This document shows positions 31,464 through 40,116 of a stretch of 64,000 nucleotides of DNA, piece by piece (within the stretch, counting starts at the first letter, position 1; every line of letters starts with the position of its first letter). The notes below the pieces were generated by a model, which searched no databases, was not told where the DNA came from, and saw only the letters and a program-made list of their open reading frames with translations. Made by a program: the position numbers and the translations under genes. The stretch is from Streptomyces rishiriensis. GTDB taxonomy: Bacteria; Actinomycetota; Actinomycetes; Streptomycetales; Streptomycetaceae. The stretch spans positions 3,720,001-3,784,000 of the forward strand of contig NZ_JAUSWV010000002.1 of NCBI RefSeq assembly GCF_030815485.1, in the 5' to 3' direction.

Positions 31464-33844
31464 GCGCCCTCGGCCGGGTGGTGCGCGCCGGGGTCGGGCG
31501 GCGGCGGGTGCAGACCGCCGTGATGATCATGACGACGCTCATGGCCGTCACCGCGTCGGTCCTCGCCGCCGGACTGCTCGTCGCGTCCCGGGCGCCCTTC
31601 GACCACGCCTTCGCCCAGCAGCACGGCGCCCACCTGACCGCGCGGTTCGACGGCGCCAGGGTGACGGCCGTGGAGGTCACGGCGACCGCCCGGGCCGAGG
31701 GCGTGACCGCCACGGCCGGACCGTTCCGGACCGCATCGGTACGCGCGCGTACCGCCTCGTCCTCGGACGTGTTCCCGGAGGGCGTCGATCTGCCGCCGGT
31801 GACCGTCGTCGGCCGGGCGGACACCGGGGGCGATGTCGACCGGATCGACCTCGTCTCCGGCACCTGGCTCACCGGCCCCGGCCAGATCGTGGTGGCCGAC
31901 GGCATGCTGCCCGTCGAACCGGGCACACGGCTGACGTTCCCCGCCGCGCCGGGCAGCCCCACGCTGACCGTGGTCGGCATCGCGCGGTCGGTGACCGGCA
32001 CCGCGGACGCCTGGGTGACTCCCGCGCGGGCCGGGACGCTGGCCGCGCCGGGCGACACCCCCTCGTACGAGATGCTCTACCGCTTCGCCCGCGCGGGGAC
32101 GGACGCACAGCTGGCCGCCGACCGGGCCGCGATCACGGCGGCGGTGCCGAAGGGCGCGCTGACCGGGTCGCAGTCCTATCTGGCCGTCAAGGAGGAGGCG
32201 ACCGCCAACGCGATGGCGTTCGTGCCGTTCCTGGCCGCTTTCGGTGTTCTCGGGCTGCTCCTTTCGGTCCTGGTCATCGGCATCGTCGTGAGCGGCGCGG
32301 TGGGGGCCGCGACCCGGCGCATCGGGATCCTCAAGTCCCTCGGCTTCACCCCGGCGCAGGTCGTGCGGGCGTATGTCGGGCAGGCGCTGGTCCCGGCGGC
32401 CGTCGGCTGCGCCCTAGGGCTGGTGGTGGGCAATCTGCTGGCCCTGCCCGTGCTCCACGAGGTCGGCGAGGCCTTCGCCGGTCCGGCGGCGTCGATCCCT
32501 GTCTGGATCGACGCGGCCGTGCCCACCGCGGCCCTCGCCCTGGTCGCCTGCGCCGCTCTGGTGCCCGCGCTGCGCGCCGGACGGCTGCGGACCGTCGCGG
32601 CGATCACCGCCGGCCGTACGCCGAGCACCGGCCGGGGGCGCCTGGCGCGGCGGTTCGCGGGGCGGTTCGCGGGGCCGCCCGCGGTCGGCCTCGGGCTGGC
32701 GGGCCCCTTCGCGCGGCCGGCGCGTTCGGCGACGACGGCCGCCGCGGTGGTCTTCGGCGCCGTCGCCGTCACCTTCGGCGTCGGGCTCGCGCTCACGCTC
32801 GGCGCCGTCCAGTCGGGCCGCATGCTCAACTCGGGCGGGTCGGTCGTCGTCGGGACGGGCGGCGGACAGGCACCGCCCGGCGCGCAGGCCGTACACGAGG
32901 GCGGCGGGCCCGAGGAGCCGAAGGCCGACCCGGCCGCGGTCGCCGCCGCGCTCCGCGCACAGCAGGGGACCGGCCGCTTCTACGGCTCGACGCAGGCGGA
33001 GGTCGGCGCGTCCGGCATCACCGGAGCCACCACCGTGGTGGCGTACCAGGGCGACACTTCATGGGCCGGCCCCCCGATGGTCTCGGGCGACTGGCTGGAC
33101 GGGCCGGGTCAGGCCGTGGTCACCGGGCGGTTCCTGAAGGCCGCCGGAATCCGGGTCGGCGACACGGTGACCCTGACGGAGCGGGGGCGGCACGTCGCGG
33201 TACGGATCGTCGGCGAGGCGTTCTTCACGGAGGGCGAGGGCATGGAACTCCTCACCCCGGCCTCGACCCTCACCGCGCTCGGACTCGACGCGACGCCGGG
33301 CCGGTACATCGTGAAGACGGAACCGGGCACGGATCTGACGGGCTATCTGACGGCGCTCAACGACAGGCTCGACCCGCTCGGCGCGGTCGCCCAGGCCGAC
33401 ACCTCGGACGAATCCAGCGTGATCGTCGCCATGGACGCGCTGATCGGGACGCTGACCCTCATGCTCGTCGTGGTCGCCGGGCTGGGCGTGCTCAACACGG
33501 TCGTCCTCGACACCCGCGACCGGGTCCGCGACCTCGGCGTCCTCAAGGCCCTGGGCATGGCGCCCCGCCAGACCCTGACCATGGTCGTCACCTCGGTCGC
33601 CGCGATCGGGCTGCCGGCCGGCGCGCTGGCGGTCCCGGTCGGCGTGGCCCTGCACCACTACGTCACGCCGTTCATGGGCGACGCCGTCGGCATGACGCTG
33701 CCCCCCTCGCACATCGCCGTCTACGACGCGCCCGTTCTGGCCCTGCTCGCCCTGGGAGGGCTGGTCATCGCGGTGGCGGGCGCCCTGCTCCCGGCCGGCT
33801 GGGCCGCCCGGGCGACCACGGCCACCGCCCTGCGCACCGAGTGA
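31460..33844 (+). CDS. FtsX-like ABC transporter permease
   Basis: 794-residue permease with two FtsX units. There is an N-terminal anchor helix and a first extracellular region, then three helices (about 255-360, with the ATPase-contact loop RRIGILKSLGFTPAQVVRAY). A further helix near 440, a second extracellular region and a final three-helix unit follow (RDLGVLKALGMAPRQTL, ending in the ALGGLVIAVAGALLPAGWAA helix). It works with the ATPase encoded just upstream. The gene ends six bases before the converging acyltransferase gene, with no room for a separate terminator. Confidence 0.93.
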   Translation: MSALGRVVRAGVGRRRVQTAVMIMTTLMAVTASVLAAGLLVASRAPFDHAFAQQHGAHLTARFDGARVTAVEVTATARAEGVTATAGPFRTASVRARTASSSDVFPEGVDLPPVTVVGRADTGGDVDRIDLVSGTWLTGPGQIVVADGMLPVEPGTRLTFPAAPGSPTLTVVGIARSVTGTADAWVTPARAGTLAAPGDTPSYEMLYRFARAGTDAQLAADRAAITAAVPKGALTGSQSYLAVKEEATANAMAFVPFLAAFGVLGLLLSVLVIGIVVSGAVGAATRRIGILKSLGFTPAQVVRAYVGQALVPAAVGCALGLVVGNLLALPVLHEVGEAFAGPAASIPVWIDAAVPTAALALVACAALVPALRAGRLRTVAAITAGRTPSTGRGRLARRFAGRFAGPPAVGLGLAGPFARPARSATTAAAVVFGAVAVTFGVGLALTLGAVQSGRMLNSGGSVVVGTGGGQAPPGAQAVHEGGGPEEPKADPAAVAAALRAQQGTGRFYGSTQAEVGASGITGATTVVAYQGDTSWAGPPMVSGDWLDGPGQAVVTGRFLKAAGIRVGDTVTLTERGRHVAVRIVGEAFFTEGEGMELLTPASTLTALGLDATPGRYIVKTEPGTDLTGYLTALNDRLDPLGAVAQADTSDESSVIVAMDALIGTLTLMLVVVAGLGVLNTVVLDTRDRVRDLGVLKALGMAPRQTLTMVVTSVAAIGLPAGALAVPVGVALHHYVTPFMGDAVGMTLPPSHIAVYDAPVLALLALGGLVIAVAGALLPAGWAARATTATALRTE

Positions 33845-33850
33845 CCCTGG

Positions 33851-34984
33851 CTAAACCGCCGCGCGTCCGCCCTCGCCGTTCCGCCGGAACGCCCACTCCG
33901 CCCTCGGCTCCACCACCCACCGGAAGATCCGCCGGACGGGGGAGGTGCACAGCAGGGTGACGGTCAGGGCGGCGACGAGGGTGACGACGAGGGCGCCGAG
34001 CGGCCGGTGGATCCAGGGCTGGTCGTAGAAGTGGGCGGGGCCGGCGAGCTGCTTGACGAAGCCGTGCAGGAGATAGCCGTAGAGCGTGGCCGCGCCCAGG
34101 ACGGTGAACCAGGTGTGGCGTCCCGGCACCCAGGCCAGGAAGCAGGCCACCAGGACGAGGGAACAGCCGAAGGTGGCCAGGGTCATCAGGGGGCCGTACC
34201 AGGCGGGCGCCCCGAGCTGCACGGCGCTGTCGTCGTGGAAGAACCAGCGGTAGACGTTCGGCGGGGCCACCTGGTGGGCGACGGCGAGCGCGCCCGCGAA
34301 GACCGGCACCGCCGCGACGCGGACCGCGCGGCGGCGCACCAGACGGAAGTGCTCCGGTTTCAGCAGCAGGCCCAGGACGAAGTAGGGCAGGAACTGCAGG
34401 ACCCGCTGAAGGGCGAGGTCCTTGCCGATGGCGGACGAGAGGGTCGCGAGCATCGCGACGACCAGCGCCAGCGGCAACGGCCACCGTACGAGTCGCCAGA
34501 CCGGCGCGGTCAGCCGCCAGATGAACAGGGCGGCCAGGAACCAGGTCAGATAGAGGGGGTCCAGCAGGCTGATGTCGCGGTCCGGGGCGTCGTCGGTCCA
34601 CCTCGTGAGGAGGGTGTAGGCCACCTCGAAGACCACGTACGGCACGGCCACGCCGGTGATCAGGCGCTTGACGCGCTGCGGGCTGCCGTCGAAGCCGCGG
34701 GAGAAGTGGCCGGAGATGACGATGAACGCCGGCATGTGGAAGGCGTACACGAGCGTGTAGAACGCGGTGACCGTACGGCTGCCGTCGCGCAGGGGTTCCC
34801 AGGCATGGCCCACCGCGACGAGCACGATCGCCAGGTACTTGGCGTTGTCGAAGAAGGCGTCCCGCTTCTTCGCGGGCGAGGCCGTCCGGACCGGCGGGGC
34901 TTCGGCCGGCCGGGCCGGTGCCGGGCGGACCGTTGGGGGCTCGCCCTGTGCCTCCTCGGTGCCGCTCGGGGGCAGTGTGGTCTG
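33851..34984 (-). CDS. Membrane acyltransferase-3 family protein lacking a canonical start
   Basis: A multi-spanning acyltransferase of the acyltransferase_3/OpgC type (about ten helices), which would O-acylate an envelope glycan or lipid. The conserved entry motif reads KKRDAFFDNAKYLAI, followed by the LVAVGHAW helix with the family histidine. The only GTG in the frame (34825) lies after that entry motif. Further upstream the frame stays protein-like (TTLPPSGTEEAQGE) back to an AGGAGG, eight bases past which the codon is CAG (34984-34982) where ATG would be expected. No ATG, GTG or TTG lies between GTG 34825 and the next upstream stop. I give 34984 as the natural end; a mutation, sequencing error or non-canonical start is implied. 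Confidence 0.75.
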   Translation of the reverse strand, partial: QTTLPPSGTEEAQGEPPTVRPAPARPAEAPPVRTASPAKKRDAFFDNAKYLAIVLVAVGHAWEPLRDGSRTVTAFYTLVYAFHMPAFIVISGHFSRGFDGSPQRVKRLITGVAVPYVVFEVAYTLLTRWTDDAPDRDISLLDPLYLTWFLAALFIWRLTAPVWRLVRWPLPLALVVAMLATLSSAIGKDLALQRVLQFLPYFVLGLLLKPEHFRLVRRRAVRVAAVPVFAGALAVAHQVAPPNVYRWFFHDDSAVQLGAPAWYGPLMTLATFGCSLVLVACFLAWVPGRHTWFTVLGAATLYGYLLHGFVKQLAGPAHFYDQPWIHRPLGALVVTLVAALTVTLLCTSPVRRIFRWVVEPRAEWAFRRNGEGGRAAV

Positions 34985-35131
34985 CCCGATGCCCTCCTGG
35001 CGCGATCCGGACAGACCAGAACACCTCTCACACGACCCGTGCTCCCCGCCCCGGGCCCGCCGGGGGAAGAGCCGACACCATTACCCGGGCCCTGCTTACC
35101 GCATCGCGTCGGGATAAACCTCCCGACGCGG

Positions 35132-35650
35132 TCAGAGGTCTTTCCCTGCGTTCTCGCCTCTGTCCTCGCGTTCGTCCTCGCCGGCGCCCGCTACTGCGCC
35201 TTCGTCTGCGTCTGCGTCTGCGTCTGCGCGTGTATCGCGGGGCCGTCCCAGGAGTTCGCGCAGCAGGCGTTCGTCGTCGGGGCGCAGGCCGGAGACGAAG
35301 CTGGCCAGCACGGCCTCGCGGTCCCGTTCGGCGTCCAGGACCCTGCGCATGCGGTGGGCGGCGAGACCCGCCTCGTCCGAAGCGGGCAGCCACGCGAACG
35401 ACCGACCGCCGCGCTCGCGGGTGACCGCGCCCTTGGCGAGCAGCCGGGTGAGGATCGTGATCACCGTCGTATAGGCGAGACCGCCGCCGAGGCGTTCGCG
35501 CACCCATCCCGCGGTGGCCGGACCGTCCGCCTCCCGCAGCGCGGACAGCACCAACGCCTCGAGCTCGCCCTGTCCCCGACGCCGGGGACGCTGCCGGTGA
35601 TCCGCCACGCCCCGTCTCCCTCCGCCGCCGTCCGTTTCCCGGTCGGACAT
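35132..35650 (-). CDS. BlaI/MecI-family repressor
   Basis: 172-residue winged-helix regulator of the BlaI/MecI group. The helix-turn-helix is at about 28-90 (GELEALVLSALREADGPATA, YTTVITILTRLLAKGAVTRE), followed by a dimerisation helix (ERDREAVLASFVSGL) and a low-complexity acidic tail with DADADAD repeats. No cysteine is present, so it lacks the C-terminal metal site of CopY. No M56 sensor peptidase gene adjoins. It is divergent from the His-rich DUF4396 gene, 84 bp away, and probably controls it or itself. The ATG is followed by a Gly/Arg-rich leader before the domain. Confidence 0.85.
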   Translation of the reverse strand: MSDRETDGGGGRRGVADHRQRPRRRGQGELEALVLSALREADGPATAGWVRERLGGGLAYTTVITILTRLLAKGAVTRERGGRSFAWLPASDEAGLAAHRMRRVLDAERDREAVLASFVSGLRPDDERLLRELLGRPRDTRADADADADEGAVAGAGEDEREDRGENAGKDL

Positions 35651-35708
35651 CGTATAGACGCAGCCTCTCGCCTCCGCCCTTCACCGCCCGGGCGGATCCT
35701 TGCGCAGG

Positions 35709-35725
35709 ATACCCCCTGGGGGTAT
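35709..35725. promoter_or_regulatory. CsoR-like palindrome ATACCCCC-T-GGGGGTAT
   Basis: A perfect 17-bp palindrome with G-tract arms ends nine bases before the DUF4396 start. ATACCCC/GGGGTAT palindromes are the operator type of the CsoR/RcnR copper- and metal-sensing repressors. No csoR gene lies in the window, so the regulator would act in trans. The BlaI gene on the other side could share the site. Confidence 0.7.
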
Positions 35726-35734
35726 ACAGGACTC

Positions 35735-36244
35735 ATGGACCACGACCAGCACAGCGACCAGCACAGCGACCCGCACCACGATCACGCCTCCCCCGCGGGG
35801 CACGGCGGCGCCTCCTGGGCGATGGCGATGAAGGCGACGCTGCACTGCCTGACCGGATGCGCCGTCGGCGAGATCCTCGGGATGGTCATCGGTACCGCCC
35901 TCGGCTGGGGCAATGCGCCGACCATGGTCGTCGCGATCGTTCTCGCGTTCCTGTTCGGCTACTCCTTCACCCTGTTCGCGTTGCGCCGGGCCGGCCTGGA
36001 GCTGCGGGCCGCGGTCAAGGTGGCACTGGCCGCCGACACCGTGTCGATCGCCGTGATGGAACTGGTCGACAACGCCGTCGTCGCCCTCACCCCGGGCGCG
36101 ATGGAGGCCCAGCTCTCGGACGGGCTGTTCTGGGCGGCCCTCCTGGGCGGCTTCCTGATCGCCTTCCTGATCACCACACCCGTGAACAAGTGGATGATCG
36201 GCCGCGGCAAAGGCCACGCGGTCGCCCACGCCCAGCACGCCTGA
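35735..36244 (+). CDS. His-rich DUF4396 membrane protein
   Basis: 169-residue membrane protein. The cytoplasmic or exposed N-terminus is very rich in His and Asp (MDHDQHSDQHSDPHHDHA). Four hydrophobic segments follow (CAVGEILGMVIGTALGW, MVVAIVLAFLFGYSFTLFAL, VALAADTVSIAVMEL, LFWAALLGGFLIAFLIT). An HCLTGC motif at about 37-42 puts two cysteines and a histidine at the start of the first helix. These are plausible metal ligands, and the CsoR-like operator directly upstream supports a copper or metal link. The function of DUF4396 is not established. ATG 35735 lies at the end of the palindrome region. Confidence 0.85.
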   Translation: MDHDQHSDQHSDPHHDHASPAGHGGASWAMAMKATLHCLTGCAVGEILGMVIGTALGWGNAPTMVVAIVLAFLFGYSFTLFALRRAGLELRAAVKVALAADTVSIAVMELVDNAVVALTPGAMEAQLSDGLFWAALLGGFLIAFLITTPVNKWMIGRGKGHAVAHAQHA

Positions 36245-36308
36245 CGCCCTCGCCCCGCCTCGCCCCGCCTCGCAACGCCTCGCGGCCATCGTCCTCCCCC
36301 GGGCTCGC

Positions 36309-36824
36309 TCACAGCCTGCCGAACGCCACCCCACGCCAGGTCCAACCCGCCGCCAGCACCGCATCCCGCAGCGGATCCTTCAGCTCCGCCGGGTCGAAGC
36401 GGTACGTCTCCTGGAGGTGCCGGCGACCGTCGGGACCGCGTTCGACGGACCACTGGCGGGAGACGGCGGTCACCTGGCCGCGGCCGAACTCCCGCGCCAC
36501 GCCGGGCCGGGGAGGATCGCCGATCCAGGTGACCTCGCGCTGCTCGTCGACGCTGCGCACCTCGTGAGCCCCCGGCAGCAGACGCATCCGTATCGTGAGC
36601 GTGCGGTGCATCCGCACCCGGACGAAGTGCGCGTGCCAGGAGGGCTCGCGGACCCGCCACTCCGCCACCAGATCGCCACGCTCCTCGGGCAGCGCATGAC
36701 GTACGCGGAAGGGAACCTCCGGGCCGTTGACCGCGAAGAGCGCGGCCCGGACCTCGTCGGCGGAACGCGGCACCAGACCGCTCTCGGGGTGCCTGGTTCC
36801 GGTCAATCTGTCGAAAAAACCCAT
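36309..36824 (-). CDS. Hypothetical cytoplasmic protein, 171 residues
   Basis: Soluble protein starting MGFFDRLTG, with a beta-rich middle (HFVRVRMHRTLTIRMRLLPG, EVTWIGDPPRPGVAREFGRG) and a C-terminal acidic helix ending in AFGRL. It looks like a conserved Streptomyces hypothetical. I do not recognise the family or function. It is divergent from the MarR gene that starts 105 bp away. Confidence 0.75.
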   Translation of the reverse strand: MGFFDRLTGTRHPESGLVPRSADEVRAALFAVNGPEVPFRVRHALPEERGDLVAEWRVREPSWHAHFVRVRMHRTLTIRMRLLPGAHEVRSVDEQREVTWIGDPPRPGVAREFGRGQVTAVSRQWSVERGPDGRRHLQETYRFDPAELKDPLRDAVLAAGWTWRGVAFGRL

Positions 36825-36929
36825 CGGATCAACCTATGGCAAGGTCGCGAACGACCAGCCGAGCCGACCGGACACCTCGTCCTGTCGAGGGTCGAGCCGT
36901 CCCCACACCCGCCGCTACTCTGTCCCCTC

Positions 36930-37397
36930 ATGGGGAAAACCGCGGGTGGACAGAGGGCGGTCGTGGCCGCGTTGGTACGGTCGGCGTTCCTCGTGAACGC
37001 CGTGTACGCCGAGTCGAGCCGCGCCCACGGCATCACACCCCAGCAGGGTCAACTGCTGTGCGTGCTGATGCCGCAGCCGTACGGCATGAGCGAACTCGGC
37101 GAGATGCTCGGACTCGCCAAGTCGAGCCTGACGGGGCTGGTGGACCGGACGGTCCAGCGCGGACTGGTCCGGCGCGAGCCGGATCCGCGGGACGGGCGGG
37201 CCGTACGCGTCGGGCTCACCGAGGAGGGCGCCCGGCTCGCGCATGGCTTCTACGACGAGACGTGCCGCCGCCTCGAGGGCCTGCCCTCGGGGCTGAACAC
37301 GAACGAACGCGACCGCCTCGCCGCGCTGCTCGCCCGGGTCGTCGTCGACAACAAGGTCCCCGAGGTCTTCACCGACCCCGACGCCTGCCGCGCCTGA
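36930..37397 (+). CDS. MarR-family transcriptional regulator
   Basis: 155-residue winged-helix regulator: dimer helix at the N-terminus, HTH PYGMSELGEMLGLAKSSLTG, recognition helix through LVDRTVQRGL, and the wing RREPDPRDGRAVRVGLTEEG with the characteristic DxR. It probably responds to a small phenolic or oxidant ligand. ATG 36930 is the most compact start; the frame is open further up. The nearest possible targets are the divergent hypothetical gene and the downstream MFS gene, which converges on it. Confidence 0.88.
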   Translation: MGKTAGGQRAVVAALVRSAFLVNAVYAESSRAHGITPQQGQLLCVLMPQPYGMSELGEMLGLAKSSLTGLVDRTVQRGLVRREPDPRDGRAVRVGLTEEGARLAHGFYDETCRRLEGLPSGLNTNERDRLAALLARVVVDNKVPEVFTDPDACRA

Positions 37398-37515
37398 CCA
37401 CTCCTGATTGTGTCTGACCGCGCCTGATTACGTCTGCCGCGTCTGATTACGCCTGTACCCCGGCCCGCGCCGCCGCGGGCCTCGCGTGTCGGCACCCGCT
37501 CAGCCAGGCGCCCGC

Positions 37516-38721
37516 TCACCCGCTGACCCGCCCGAAGTCGTTCGCTTCGCGTTCCGCGTCGGCTCGTGCGGCGGTGAACTTCAGCGTCAGGGTCACCGCG
37601 ATCGACATGAGCGCCATCGCCGTCATGGCCGTTGCCGGAGAGGTGAGTTGGGCCAGCGTCCCGGCCAGCGCCGCGCTCACGCCCTGCATCGTGAGCATTC
37701 CGGCCGAGTGCAACCCCAGGGCGTGACCGCTGAGTTCGGGCGGGGTGAGCGCCATCAGCCGCTCCTGCTGGACCAGGCCCGCGCCGAAGCCGACGGAGGC
37801 GAGAGCGGCGCAGACCGCGGCGAGCGGGAGGGCGGGGCGCAGGGCGAAGAAGACGTAGGGGGTGGCCAGCAGCAGAAGGAGAGGGGTGGCCAGGCGGGGG
37901 CGCAGGGCCGGTGGGACGAGGCGGCCCACGGTCAGGTCCCCGGCCAGCATGCCCAGCGCCCCGCACGCGAACAACGTGCCCGCCGCTTCGGGGTCGTAGG
38001 ACACGAAGAGCGCCTCGCAGCCGACGACCAGTCCGTTGGGAAGCCACAGGCCCAGGTAGGTCAGGCGGCGGGGGCGGGAGGACCACAGGACGGCGTTCGT
38101 GCGCCGGGTCGCCGCGACCGAGGGCCGGCCGGAGGCCCGCGGTGCGCGGGCGGTCAGGCCGAGGCGGGTGACCACGGCGGCGGTCGCGTGGAGCAGGGCG
38201 GCGAGCAGCAGGACCGGGCGCGGCGAGAACGCGGTCACGAGGGCGCCGCCGGTGGCGAACCCGATGATCTGCGTCAACCCGCTCAGCATGTTGAAGAGCG
38301 AACGCCCCGGCAGATAGCCGTCCTTGGTGAGGATCTCGTTCAGCAGGCCCCAGCGGACGCCGCCGCCGAGGGAGGCGATCAGCCCTTGCAGGAGCACGAC
38401 CGCGAAGACGCCCCACACCGGCAGCCCGGGCAGCGCCAGGACGGCCGTCGCGGCGGCGAAGGCGAGGGAGAGGCCGGTCAGCGCCGACCTCGGGGGCAGC
38501 CGGTCGGCGCCCGAGAGGAAGAAGGTCGCGCCCAGCACCTGCGCGAGCGACGGGCCGAACATGCTCACCGCCGACAGCAGCGGGGAGTCGGTGGCCCGGT
38601 AGACGAGCGTGCCGAGGGCGAGACCGCTCACCGTCCCGGCGGCGGTCGACGCGGCGACGGAGAGGAAGAGGGGTGTGAACTCGGGGGTCCGGAAGAGCTG
38701 TCGGTATGTGTGGCCGGTCAT
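37516..38721 (-). CDS. Major facilitator superfamily transporter
   Basis: 401-residue transporter with about eleven to twelve hydrophobic segments in two halves, starting TGHTYRQLFRTPEFTPLFLS. The family signature loop after helix 2 is degenerate (LSGADRLPPRSALTGLSLAF). It groups with MFS proteins of unknown substrate found beside ArsR-type regulators in Streptomyces. It is divergent from the ArsR/DUF5937-like gene across a region with two palindromes, so that regulator probably represses it. Drug or metabolite efflux is the likely role; the substrate is not shown. Confidence 0.88.
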   Translation of the reverse strand: MTGHTYRQLFRTPEFTPLFLSVAASTAAGTVSGLALGTLVYRATDSPLLSAVSMFGPSLAQVLGATFFLSGADRLPPRSALTGLSLAFAAATAVLALPGLPVWGVFAVVLLQGLIASLGGGVRWGLLNEILTKDGYLPGRSLFNMLSGLTQIIGFATGGALVTAFSPRPVLLLAALLHATAAVVTRLGLTARAPRASGRPSVAATRRTNAVLWSSRPRRLTYLGLWLPNGLVVGCEALFVSYDPEAAGTLFACGALGMLAGDLTVGRLVPPALRPRLATPLLLLLATPYVFFALRPALPLAAVCAALASVGFGAGLVQQERLMALTPPELSGHALGLHSAGMLTMQGVSAALAGTLAQLTSPATAMTAMALMSIAVTLTLKFTAARADAEREANDFGRVSG

Positions 38722-38760
38722 GGGCGGAGTCTGCGACGGGCCGGAGAGGGGTGGTTATTG

Positions 38761-38842
38761 TTTCGCGTGACCGCGAAACGTCGTATGCCGTACGGCATAC
38801 GTCGCACGTCGCACGTCGCACGTCGCACGTCGCACGTCGCAC
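38761..38842. promoter_or_regulatory. Two palindromes and six 7-bp repeats between MFS and ArsR genes
   Basis: TTTCGCG-TGAC-CGCGAAA (38761-38778) is followed by a perfect 18-bp palindrome GTATGCCGTACGGCATAC (38783-38800). Six abutting copies of GTCGCAC follow (38801-38842). The first palindrome lies 40 bp before the MFS start. They are good candidates for the operator of the divergent winged-helix regulator. Confidence 0.7.
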
Positions 38843-38900
38843 AGGCATGTGCGGGCACGAGTTACGCGCGCGGGCCCGAGTACGGGCAGCAAGCACAGGC

Positions 38901-38999
38901 ACGAGTACAGGGCCCAGGCACAGGTACGGGCCCAGGCACAGGCATGGGGCCCAGGCACCGGTACGGGCCCAAGCACCGGTACGGGCACAGGCACGGGTG
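38901..38999 (+). repeat. Imperfect 18-bp tandem repeats before the ArsR gene
   Basis: About five imperfect copies of an 18-mer (type ACGGGCCCAGGCACAGGT) end 15 bp before ATG 39014. They could be translated as a Gly-Pro-Ser-Thr leader in the same frame, but the ATG after them is the better start. They probably reflect slippage expansion in the 5' leader. Confidence 0.65.
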
Positions 39000-39013
39000 A
39001 GGGGCGCAGGGGC

Positions 39014-39985
39014 ATGGGCTGGTGGCAGGTGAACGCGGACACCCTGGCGCGCAGCCGGTTCGTGCTCTCGCCGCTCGCCGAGACCTTCGCGAGCCTGAAG
39101 CTGCTGCACGCGGGCGTGGGCGCCCACCCCGGCGAGCGCGACTGGCTGCGCGACCGTCTCCCCGGCTACCGAGCCGTGCTGGCGGCCGACCCGGTGACCG
39201 CGCTGCTGGTGCGGGCCGGGCTGGGGCGGAGCTGGGTCGCGGACTTCCTCACGCCCACCCCGAGGGACGGCGAGAGTTTCGAGGAGGGAGTGGCCCGGGT
39301 ACGGGCGGCCGACCCGGCGGAGGCCCGCGCCCATCTGCGGATCTCCCTGGCCGGCCCGCTTCCCGCCGCCCTGGACCGGGACGACCTGCCGGAGCGGGCG
39401 GCCGGACTGCTGGAGTACGTGTGGGAGGCGGGCGTACGGCCGTACTGGGAGCGGCGGCGGCGGGTGCTGGAGGCCGATGTGGTCGCGCGGACCGCACAGG
39501 TCAGCCGGGGCGGGTGGGCCGCCGTACTGGACTCGCTGCGGCCGGGGACGCGGTGGCTCGGCGAGAGTCGCTTCCAGGTCAACCTGCACGAGTATCCGCC
39601 CCGCGAGATCTCCGGCGCCGAGCTGGTGTTCGTGCCGGTCACCCCGAAGACGGGCTGGGTGTCGTGGGAGGCGCGGGAGCGGTACGCCGTCGTCTATCCC
39701 TGCACGGGGGTGCTCGCCGGGGACCGGCGGGACCGGGCCCGTGCCGTACCGGCCGCGCTGGGCGCCCTGCTGGGGCCCAGCCGGGCCGCGGTGCTCGTCC
39801 TCCTCACCGGCCCCCTGAGCACCACCCAGCTGGTCGCCCTGACCGGCCAGGGCCTCGGTTCGGTCGGCCGCCATCTGCGGGTGCTGCTGGACGCGGGGCT
39901 GGTGGAGCGGCGGCGTGCGGGGCGTTCGGTGCTCTACTCGCGGACCGCGGCGGGCGACGTCCTGGCCAGGGCCGCCGCCGGGTAG
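39014..39985 (+). CDS. ArsR-type winged-helix regulator with N-terminal DUF5937-like domain
   Basis: 323-residue regulator. The N-terminal ~230 residues (SRFVLSPLAETFASLKLLHA, ELVFVPVTPKTGWVSWE) match the effector-like region of Streptomyces DUF5937/ArsR proteins. The C-terminal ~75 residues are a winged helix (LSTTQLVALTGQGLGSVGRH, LLDAGLVERRRAGRSVLYSR). No metal-binding cysteine cluster is present, so it is probably not an arsenic sensor. It is divergent from an MFS transporter and likely controls it through the palindromes at 38761-38800. A long hairpin follows its stop. Confidence 0.85.
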   Translation: MGWWQVNADTLARSRFVLSPLAETFASLKLLHAGVGAHPGERDWLRDRLPGYRAVLAADPVTALLVRAGLGRSWVADFLTPTPRDGESFEEGVARVRAADPAEARAHLRISLAGPLPAALDRDDLPERAAGLLEYVWEAGVRPYWERRRRVLEADVVARTAQVSRGGWAAVLDSLRPGTRWLGESRFQVNLHEYPPREISGAELVFVPVTPKTGWVSWEARERYAVVYPCTGVLAGDRRDRARAVPAALGALLGPSRAAVLVLLTGPLSTTQLVALTGQGLGSVGRHLRVLLDAGLVERRRAGRSVLYSRTAAGDVLARAAAG

Positions 39986-40035
39986 GGCCTGTCCGGCCGG
40001 TCCCGGGTCCACGGCACGACCGGCCGGGCAGGCCC
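39985..40035 (+). terminator. Terminator after the ArsR-type gene
   Basis: An 18-bp stem with a single G-T pair (39985-40002 with 40018-40035, 15-base loop) starts at the stop codon. It isolates this gene from the glutathione peroxidase gene. Confidence 0.75.
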
Positions 40036-40116
40036 CCTGGGCGTCCGCGCCGGACGCGGAAGCGGGGGACGGCCCCGGAAGAGGTGGGCGCACCGTCCGG
40101 GGCTAGCATCCGGAGC

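Noticed and set aside
35132..35650. BlaI-family protein as a CopY-type copper repressor for the divergent His-rich gene.
   Set aside because: It contains no cysteine, so the CopY metal site is absent; the CsoR-like palindrome suggests a different regulator.
38801..38842. Tandem GTCGCAC repeats as a possible CRISPR array.
   Set aside because: Repeats abut without spacers; it is a simple tandem repeat. No cas gene in the window.
37250..40093. A 947-codon minus-strand frame across MarR, MFS and ArsR genes.
   Set aside because: Pro/Arg/Gly-rich and antisense or out of frame to three well-supported genes.
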